Shown: in pieces, positions 1 through 4,994 of the stretch | Layout: each line of letters opens with the position of its first letter | Position numbering within the stretch: position 1 is the first letter of the stretch | The notes under the pieces: generated by a model | The model's input: only the letters and a program-made list of their open reading frames with translations | Databases searched by the model: none | Told to the model about the DNA's origin: nothing | From: Planctomycetota bacterium | GTDB taxonomy: Bacteria; Planctomycetota; Planctomycetia; Pirellulales; Pirellulaceae | Assembly: GCA_024274855.1 (NCBI GenBank) | Contig: JAJSAJ010000511.1 | Location: forward strand, 1 to 7,700 | DNA: 7,700 nucleotides | Reading direction: 5' to 3' | Translations under genes and position numbers: made by a program

Positions 1-22
1 CCTTAGCGGCGAGACTGATTCA

Positions 23-43
23 CCCATGGGGCAAGCCCACGGG
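23..43 (-). other. Hairpin downstream of the SVADILAAAR-repeat gene
   Basis: The arms are CCCATGGG (23-30) and CCCACGGG (36-43) around a 5-nt loop. Read on the minus strand the single imperfect position becomes a G-U pair, so an RNA copy would form an 8-bp stem. It lies about 115 nt past the stop codon of the leftward gene. No T-run follows on the minus strand, so it is not a classical intrinsic terminator. It could be part of a dispersed intergenic element or an mRNA 3'-end structure. Confidence 0.35.
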
Positions 44-73
44 GGTCTGTACGCGGAAGAGTGCGACTGAAGT

Positions 74-144
74 TCCAGCGACCAACGGGAGTGGGCGATT
101 GGGGCCCCGAGCGGTAGCTCGGAGTTGGTTGCGGCCCTGCCGCC
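74..144. repeat. Dispersed intergenic repeat, copy A
   Basis: This 71-bp block matches 4386-4456 without gaps, with 62 of 71 positions identical by my hand alignment. Its core holds a hairpin with arms CCGAGC (107-112) and GCTCGG (117-122) around GGTA. In copy B the one arm change (C to T) keeps a G-U pair. CCAAC near the left end and GTTGG near the right also form an inverted pair. Both copies lie outside recognisable genes, one after the 3' end of a gene and the other between divergent genes. Minus-strand reading gives a proline-rich peptide in both copies, but flanking frames diverge and no ribosome site precedes them. I treat it as a non-coding repeat family. Confidence 0.7.
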
Positions 145-159
145 TTGTGGAACGTGCGA

Positions 160-1287
160 TCAGGAATTACCGTCGGTTCGGCGACAGAATGCCAGAATCC
201 CGGCGACGTCGGTAGGCAGTTCACTTTTCGACGTGTCCTCGACCGATTCCACCTCATCGGAGCCTGTGGGGCTGTCCGAACCGACTTTCTCGCTGCGAGC
301 GGCGGCCAGCACATCAGCGACACTCATTGTCTTGGGCGATTTGGTCGGTTCAGAGACCTTTGTGGCCGTCTCGGGTACGTCGGCCTGATCGTCCGCGGGC
401 GCTGTTTTTGCACGAGCGGCGGCCAGCACATCAGCGACACTCATTGTCTTGGGCGATTTGGTCGGTTCAGACGCCTTTGTGGCCGTCTCGGGTACGTCAG
501 CTTGATCGTCCGCGGGCGCTGTTTTTGCACGAGCGGCGGCCAGCACATCAGCGACACTCATCGCCTTGGCGGTTCCGGGGGAAGCTTTCACTTTATTCGT
601 CCGTGTGTCGGCGCCCGATGTTGACGTTCGGGCGGCACGAAGTTTGTCGGCAACATCCGACCTACCCGCTGTGTTCGGCTTGCGCGCTGCAGCCAAGATC
701 TGGGCCACATCAAGTTCCGAGGCAGTCGTCGGCTTGGCGGCTGCCGTCGAACTGGCCGACGAAGCGGGTTTTTTATTCCTCGCAGCCGCCAGGATATCCG
801 CGACGCTCATCTGTTGTGGAGTGTCAGCGGGGCTAGCCTTCGGTGCCGGCTCGGCCTCCAAATCCGTCTTCTTGGTCCCACCGCGCGCGGCCGCCAAAAT
901 ATCGGCCACACTGGATGGCTTTTCGGGCTTTGATGACGAGGTTTTGGCTGAGGGCCCCTTTTTCGCGCGGGCCGCGGCCAGAATATCGGAAACCGATCCT
1001 TTCGCTTGTTTCTTCGCTCCCGTCGATTCCGCTTTGGCAGGCTTTGCCGAACGGGCAGGTGATTTCGCCGGCGACCGCTCAACTACCTTCAGGTAATCGA
1101 TATCGACGTCATACCATCCATGCTGGTTGTCCATTTCAAACTCGACCAATGCCCGTCCCTTCATATTGACGGTCTTGACCAGACCGGTCACGTCGCGGAA
1201 TCGTCGCAGTTCAGGGCATCGGTCATCGACCACAACGTACTTGCCCGTGTACTCACGCTTCAGTTTCTCGATATGGAGGAAAATCAT
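160..1287 (-). CDS. Protein with N-terminal KOW/SH3-like domain and nine SVADILAAAR-type repeats
   Basis: This 375-residue protein has two parts. Residues 1-70 look like a small compact domain rich in beta strands (KYVVVDD, GLVKTVNMKGRALVEFE, WYDVDIDYLKVV), in the style of a KOW or SH3-like barrel. From about residue 71 to the end it is low-complexity Ala/Lys/Ser/Pro/Thr sequence. Embedded in that tail are nine short motifs of the form [SD]VADILAAAR: four good early copies, a divergent DVADKLRAAR, three near-identical SVADVLAAAR copies, and a terminal DVAGILAFCR. Each motif would make a short amphipathic helix. No signal peptide or membrane segment is visible, so it is probably cytoplasmic. 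The ATG at 1287 is used because the compact domain begins right after it. No clear Shine-Dalgarno precedes it. The function is unknown, and a multivalent scaffold or nucleic-acid-binding role is only inference. It follows the metG cluster after a 168-nt gap. Confidence 0.8.
   Translation of the reverse strand: MIFLHIEKLKREYTGKYVVVDDRCPELRRFRDVTGLVKTVNMKGRALVEFEMDNQHGWYDVDIDYLKVVERSPAKSPARSAKPAKAESTGAKKQAKGSVSDILAAARAKKGPSAKTSSSKPEKPSSVADILAAARGGTKKTDLEAEPAPKASPADTPQQMSVADILAAARNKKPASSASSTAAAKPTTASELDVAQILAAARKPNTAGRSDVADKLRAARTSTSGADTRTNKVKASPGTAKAMSVADVLAAARAKTAPADDQADVPETATKASEPTKSPKTMSVADVLAAARAKTAPADDQADVPETATKVSEPTKSPKTMSVADVLAAARSEKVGSDSPTGSDEVESVEDTSKSELPTDVAGILAFCRRTDGNS
297..563. repeat. 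117-bp in-frame tandem repeat inside the SVADILAAAR gene
   Basis: Two consecutive 117-bp units (297-413 and 414-530) differ at only about four bases. They are followed by a partial third unit (531-563) covering the SVADVLAAAR motif. Each unit encodes 39 residues: one motif plus an identical linker with one Val/Ala difference. The near-identity at silent positions points to a recent duplication, compared with the older, divergent motif copies elsewhere in the same gene. The repeat is likely to vary in number between strains. Confidence 0.9.
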
Positions 1288-1455
1288 GGGGACGATTCCA
1301 AGCTGGATTTCAAGTTATCAGGATGCCATGCGCGCACCGTGCGGACGCGGCTAACAGGTTTCTACGGCAACTCCGCCGTCATTTTGGTCTCTGGAAGATT
1401 CGACCGAGCGGAATTGCAAGGCAAAACGATATTCTGAGGTCATACGTTTCTGAAA
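1288..1455. other. Intergenic gap between two leftward genes
   Basis: This 168-nt spacer separates the 209-residue protein gene from the repeat-protein gene. It is long enough for a separate promoter, but I see no convincing -35/-10 pair on the minus strand. A small dyad, ACGGC/GCCGT (1364-1368 and 1375-1379), is present without a T-run in the direction of the genes. Confidence 0.3.
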
Positions 1456-2085
1456 TCAAGGCTCCGGCACTGTTTGCAACAGCTGGATCTCGTACTGCCA
1501 GCGCACCGTACCCGGCCAACTTGCATTGGTGGGGCTCATCATCAGATATTTGTTTCGTTGATCCATCGAGGCAGTCACATCGGAGCCCGATTCCATCGAT
1601 CCACAGTAGACGGATTGAAAACCGGTTGGCAGGTCAATCTCGAGCTCCAGGCCCCGCCGCTGCCTGTCTGGACTGTGACAGCTTAGGGAATACGGTGTTT
1701 TCAAAGTGTACGTTGTTTCAAACTGCACATTTGTTTCGTACGGGCACGCACAGGCCACATCGAACACCAGTCGGCGTTGGATCGGATAGGCCTGAACGCT
1801 AAGTGACCAGTGATTTCGGCCAGCCATTCCCAACAGCAGTCCGACGGCCGGCATTTTGGCGCGGGGTTGGAAATCCGCCTGTTGCAGGGCAGGACTTGGG
1901 GGAAACGCCTGTCCACCATTCCCTTCACGCGACTGAAACAGAATGTCCGTTGCCGCACCGTGCACAACAACTATGCGATGAGCCAATCGATCCTTGCACC
2001 GAAAAAACACGACGCGCAAACCACAACCAGACGTGTCGACCGCATCAAGCGAGTACTGTTCCAACTGTTTCACCACACAATCCAC
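1456..2085 (-). CDS. Conserved-looking hypothetical protein downstream of metG
   Basis: This 209-residue protein has no recognised enzyme motif, signal peptide or membrane segment. It reads as a compact beta-rich domain. Notable blocks are HRIVVV (36-41), a Pro-rich FPPSPALQQ (61-69), LLLGMAGRNHWSLSV (83-97) and LVFDVACAC (106-114). The order HRI / SREG / PPSP-LQQ / GMAG-HWS / FDVAC resembles a hypothetical family I recall from planctomycete genomes, unverified here. The start is a GTG, because the frame is closed by TAA at 2095-2097 only four codons upstream. AAGGGA (2098-2103) lies about 12 nt ahead, a slightly long spacing. It begins 24 nt after the metG stop, so co-transcription with metG is likely. 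The function is unknown. Confidence 0.72.
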   Translation of the reverse strand: MDCVVKQLEQYSLDAVDTSGCGLRVVFFRCKDRLAHRIVVVHGAATDILFQSREGNGGQAFPPSPALQQADFQPRAKMPAVGLLLGMAGRNHWSLSVQAYPIQRRLVFDVACACPYETNVQFETTYTLKTPYSLSCHSPDRQRRGLELEIDLPTGFQSVYCGSMESGSDVTASMDQRNKYLMMSPTNASWPGTVRWQYEIQLLQTVPEP

Positions 2086-2109
2086 TCGGATTTGTTATCC
2101 CTTAGCCAT

Positions 2110-4158
2110 TCAGTGGACCCGTTGCCCGGGTTGAGCGCCGTCATCGACGGTCAACAAGAACACATCTTTACCGCCTGCCCCAGCAGCGAGAATCATTCCC
2201 TCGCTGACGCCGAATTTCATTTTGCGGGGCGCCAAGTTCGCGGCCATGATAACCAGACGACCGACCAGTTGATCGGGCTGGTATGCCTGTTTGATACCGG
2301 CGAACACGATCCGCTGTTCGTCACCACCTAGACTGAGCGTGATTTTCGACAACTTGCGTGCTTCGGGCACGTCCTCGGCAGCAACAACACGAGCAACTCG
2401 GAGATCCACCTTCACAAAGTCGTCGATCGTGCACATGTCGGCTAGCGGCTCGTCATGAAGCGGTCCGGCAACGCTCTCAGGCTCATTCGTGGCTTGCTGC
2501 GGCTCGGAATCAACATCCGAATCCGTGCGGCTTTCATCAATCATCTTTTGGATATCCTTCTTATTAACACGTTTCATCATGTGCTGAAACGGAGCGATGG
2601 CGGTGCCCGTCAACTGCGTCTTCGAATCGCTCCAATGTTGAATCGGCGTACCAAACAGTTGGCCGGTCTGTTGCGCTAATCGGGGCAGAACGGGTGCAAG
2701 ATAAATGGCCAGTTGGCGGAATAGATTCAGCGCAACCGTGCAAACATCATGTAAGCGTTGCGTTTGTGATGGGTCTTTGGCCATCTTCCAAGGCTCCGCC
2801 GCCTCGACGTAGGGGTTGGCACGATCCGCCAACTCCATAATCATCCTCATTGCCTTGTTGTACTCGCCTTGCTCATAGGCTTCGGCAATCGCATCGCCAG
2901 CCATCGCACCCTGCTCGAACAATCCACTGTCCGCGGGATACTCGGCCGACAGTCCCATGGTCTGCACGAACTTGGCGCTGCGGCTCGCCAAATTCACGAC
3001 CTTGCCAACAATATCCGCATTGACTTTCGTCGCAAACTCGTCCAGGTTCAGGTCGATGTCATCCAGGCGAGCCCCGAGTTTTGAGGCGTAGTAGTAACGC
3101 AAATAACTCGGGTCCAGATGGCGTTCGTAAGTGCTCGCCATCACGAAGGTTCCCTTCGTCTTGGCCATCTTTTCGCCGCCGACCGTCAGGAACCCGTGGA
3201 TGTGAACCTTGGTCGGAAGGGAGAATCCAGCTGATTTCAGCATTCCCGGCCAGAAGAGCGTATGGAAGTAAATGATATCCTTGCCGATGAAATGATGGAT
3301 CTCTGTTTCATCGCTTCGCCACCACTGGTCAAATGCCTCGCCGTGCCGGTCGCACCATTGTTTGGTCGACGCTATGTATCCGATCGGCGCATCGAACCAG
3401 ACGTACCAATAGTTGCCGGGGCTATCGGGGATTTCGAACCCGAAATACGGGTCTGGACGAGAGATGTCCCAATCTCGCAACTGCTCATGCAAGAAGTGTC
3501 CCTTCAGATAGTTCGCAACTTCCGTCTGCAAATGCCGACCAGATTGTGTCCATTGATCAAGAAATGCGTGAAGTGATTCGAGCTGGACAAAAAGATGGCT
3601 TTGGGTTCGCATTTCCGGAGTCGCTACCGATAGCGTACTGACCGGATCAATCAGATCTGCCGCACTGTACGTGGCACCGCACTTGTCACAGTTGTCGCCG
3701 TATTGATCGGGTGCGCTGCACCTGGGACAGGTCCCTTTCACAAATCGGTCAGCCAGGAAAGTACCGGCTTCGGGATCGTACAACTGGGACACATCGCGTT
3801 GGACGATCAAGTTATTCGACCGCAATGCATTCCAAATCTCAGTGCAGAACTGGCGGTTTTCTTCGCTATTCGTGCTTCCGTAGTTATCGAACACAATATC
3901 GAAGGCGTTGAAGTCCCGTAGATGCGACTCCTGCATCTCGGCGATCAACTCTTCTTCGCTTCGCTTCTCCTGACGAGCACGGATCATGATTGCCGTGCCA
4001 TGGGTATCGTCCGCGCAAATGTAGATGCAACGGTGGCCGCGCAGCTTCTGAAAACGAACCCAAATGTCCGTCTGAATGTACTCAACCAAGTGCCCGATAT
4101 GGATGGGGCCATTGGCGTAGGGAAGTGCGGCTGTAACGAGAATCCTTCGGCCGGTCAT
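2110..4158 (-). CDS. metG: Methionyl-tRNA synthetase
   Basis: It charges tRNA-Met with methionine in the cytoplasm, using ATP. From the preferred start the protein has 682 residues, close to the 677 of E. coli MetG. Visible signatures are the class I HIGH motif in PYANGPIHIGH (13-23), a four-cysteine zinc knuckle (C144, C147, C157, C160), the signature loop as KMAKT (330-334) in place of KMSKS, and the anticodon-binding helical region (about 380-535). After an acidic, Gln/Ser-rich linker (540-572) comes a C-terminal Trbp111/EMAPII-type tRNA-binding dimerisation domain (578-682). The frame is open to an ATG at 4230, and another ATG lies at 4176. The ATG at 4158 is chosen because GGAG sits 5 nt upstream and MTGRRILVTAALPYANG matches family N-termini. 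A TACAAT at 4229-4234, if a -10 box, would also exclude the longest form. It heads a leftward cluster. Confidence 0.97.
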   Translation of the reverse strand: MTGRRILVTAALPYANGPIHIGHLVEYIQTDIWVRFQKLRGHRCIYICADDTHGTAIMIRARQEKRSEEELIAEMQESHLRDFNAFDIVFDNYGSTNSEENRQFCTEIWNALRSNNLIVQRDVSQLYDPEAGTFLADRFVKGTCPRCSAPDQYGDNCDKCGATYSAADLIDPVSTLSVATPEMRTQSHLFVQLESLHAFLDQWTQSGRHLQTEVANYLKGHFLHEQLRDWDISRPDPYFGFEIPDSPGNYWYVWFDAPIGYIASTKQWCDRHGEAFDQWWRSDETEIHHFIGKDIIYFHTLFWPGMLKSAGFSLPTKVHIHGFLTVGGEKMAKTKGTFVMASTYERHLDPSYLRYYYASKLGARLDDIDLNLDEFATKVNADIVGKVVNLASRSAKFVQTMGLSAEYPADSGLFEQGAMAGDAIAEAYEQGEYNKAMRMIMELADRANPYVEAAEPWKMAKDPSQTQRLHDVCTVALNLFRQLAIYLAPVLPRLAQQTGQLFGTPIQHWSDSKTQLTGTAIAPFQHMMKRVNKKDIQKMIDESRTDSDVDSEPQQATNEPESVAGPLHDEPLADMCTIDDFVKVDLRVARVVAAEDVPEARKLSKITLSLGGDEQRIVFAGIKQAYQPDQLVGRLVIMAANLAPRKMKFGVSEGMILAAGAGGKDVFLLTVDDGAQPGQRVH

Positions 4159-4163
4159 CGGAA

Positions 4164-4168
4164 CTCCG
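4164..4168 (-). promoter_or_regulatory. Ribosome binding site that selects the metG start
   Basis: On the minus strand CGGAG is followed by a 5-nt spacer and the ATG at 4158. The alternative in-frame ATGs at 4176 and 4230 lack a comparable purine-rich site, so this supports the 682-residue form. Confidence 0.6.
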
Positions 4169-4290
4169 TTGCGCATGGGGGAAATAGACTGTGGCCAACG
4201 GGCGCACCAGGCGCACCGGGACGAAGACATTGTAGTGGAACGTCGAAGTGAGGGGCTAGTGCCTTGGCACGGCGAAAAGCCCGGGGCGCA

Positions 4291-4312
4291 TTCGTAAAGC
4301 CTGTATTACGAA
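4291..4312. promoter_or_regulatory. Dyad TTCGTAA-N8-TTACGAA upstream of metG
   Basis: This is a perfect 7-bp inverted repeat with arms 4291-4297 and 4306-4312, about 130 nt upstream of the metG start. The geometry fits a dimeric regulator site or a short leader hairpin. No second copy was noticed in the window and the binding factor is unknown. Confidence 0.35.
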
Positions 4313-4335
4313 CTCCAAAGATCGTTGAGTTTGTG

Positions 4336-4377
4336 GTAGCCGTTCGTGGCCAAAGGCCGTGAACGGCTACTCTTTTT
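4336..4377 (+). terminator. Strong intrinsic-terminator-like hairpin
   Basis: Two 16-nt arms (4336-4351 and 4355-4370) pair along their full length, using two G-U pairs in the middle, around an AAA loop. TCTTTTT follows immediately. On the plus strand this is a textbook rho-independent terminator. No plus-strand gene lies upstream in the window, so it may stop antisense transcription running out of metG. It may instead be part of the repeat element that begins 8 nt further on. Confidence 0.65.
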
Positions 4378-4385
4378 GACAGTCC

Positions 4386-4456
4386 TCCAGCGACCAACAA
4401 GAGCGGGCTGTTGGGGCCCCGAGCGGTAGCTTGGAGTTGGCTGCGGCTCGGCCGCC
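4386..4456. repeat. Dispersed intergenic repeat, copy B
   Basis: This is the partner of the block at 74-144, with nine substitutions and no gaps over 71 bp. The central hairpin (4419-4424 with 4429-4434) keeps all six pairs, one of them now G-U. It starts just after the terminator hairpin. Beyond the 71 bp the two copies diverge, which defines the unit's approximate ends. Confidence 0.7.
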
Positions 4457-4642
4457 CTGGGCTTCCTTACCTTCCGCACTGCTTCGCCAGGACCCGCAGA
4501 GCTGGTGGCCTCTGAATTCTTGGTTGGAGCGTGGCACTCGAGCCCGGACGGGCGCCGGCCTGATACGGCGACCGATCGGCGAAAGTGGTCGTCACTTACT
4601 GACCGGTGCCGACCGGGTATGAGCCGTGATTTTGCACGAATT

Positions 4643-4658
4643 TGGCACGTGATCTGCT
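4643..4658 (+). promoter_or_regulatory. Putative sigma-54 (RpoN) promoter
   Basis: TGGCACGTGATCTGCT matches the -24/-12 consensus TGGCACG-N4-TTGCW at all but one defined position, with the required GG-N10-GC spacing (GG 4644-4645, GC 4656-4657). It points toward the thioredoxin-protease gene. The predicted start near 4669 would give a leader of about 325 nt. Such matches occur by chance in long sequences, and no upstream activator site was identified, so this is a candidate only. Confidence 0.45.
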
Positions 4659-4912
4659 TCATTCTTGCTGCTCTGTTGCCGGTTGGCCGGCCGTTTTGTG
4701 TAGCCCGTGTGTTCTAAGTTGTGTTGTAGAAAGGTATTGTGTCGCGTGACTGTTGCTCGGTCAACTCAAGCTTGCAACCTGCGAAAGGGGCGATTAAGGA
4801 AACTGGGGTTGTAAGATTTGCAAATTCTCGGCAAAGTGTTCCGACCCAGATTCAAAATTGAGGATCCCGATTCGTTGCAACCCCCGGCCAGGATGGCCTC
4901 ACGGTGCGACAC

Positions 4913-4943
4913 CGCTTGTCATGCTTTGTCACGATGACAAGCG
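4913..4943 (+). promoter_or_regulatory. Leader element with two mutually exclusive hairpins
   Basis: CGCTTGTCAT (4913-4922) and ATGACAAGCG (4934-4943) are a perfect 10-bp inverted repeat with an 11-nt loop. Inside the loop a second TTGTCA (4926-4931) can pair instead with TGACAA (4935-4940) around a 3-nt loop. Only one of the two can form at a time. The element ends 37 nt before the ribosome binding site of the thioredoxin-protease gene. It could act as an RNA switch, or as a DNA operator with three TTGTCA half-sites. Confidence 0.4.
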
Positions 4944-4980
4944 ACCCCGTATGGGATCTCTACACGAGTGCATCGAATCC

Positions 4981-4988
4981 AAGGAGGG
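4981..4988 (+). promoter_or_regulatory. Ribosome binding site of the thioredoxin-protease gene
   Basis: AAGGAGGG is a near-perfect Shine-Dalgarno site, 6 nt before the ATG at 4995. It lies inside the longer open frame that begins with GTG at 4968, so it argues against that earlier start. Confidence 0.85.
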
Positions 4989-4994
4989 ATAACG

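Larger units (their letters stand above)
4159..4994. other. Long divergent intergenic region between metG and the thioredoxin-protease gene
   Basis: This stretch of about 840 nt contains no open frame that looks like a gene. From left to right it holds the metG leader, a 7-8-7 dyad, a strong terminator hairpin on the plus strand, the second copy of the dispersed repeat, roughly 190 nt in which I see nothing specific (4457-4642), a sigma-54-type promoter match, and a structured leader ahead of the rightward gene. A perfect 10-bp palindrome ATTTGCAAAT (4816-4825) and a small GGCCA/TGGCC hairpin (4886-4898) also lie in it, with no assigned role. Confidence 0.7.

Noticed and set aside
566..1096. 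Plus-strand open frame of 176 codons across the repeat gene
   Set aside because: It is the reverse shadow of the Ala-rich tail of the leftward gene. The repeats make sense only on the minus strand.
160..1287. Repeat protein as a histone-like or TonB-like protein
   Set aside because: The tail is Ala/Lys/Pro-rich, but the regular SVADILAAAR motifs, lack of a membrane anchor and presence of a compact head do not fit either family.
1810..2331. Plus-strand open frame of 173 codons
   Set aside because: It overlaps the 209-residue gene and the well-identified 3' end of metG, and its sequence has no protein-like pattern.
4159..4230. 24-residue N-terminal extension of MetG from the ATG at 4230
   Set aside because: The extension has no family similarity or ribosome site, and a possible -10 box overlaps its start. 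GGAG precedes the ATG at 4158.
4265..4280. Second TGGCAC motif as a sigma-54 promoter
   Set aside because: The position 12 bases after GG is AG rather than GC, so the -24/-12 spacing fails by one base. The TGGCAC near 4533 also lacks a -12 element.
4306..4662. Minus-strand open frame of 118 codons containing repeat copy B
   Set aside because: Its only similarity to the matching frame at the left end lies within the 71-bp repeat. Flanks diverge, no ribosome site precedes it, and differences between copies are not mainly silent.
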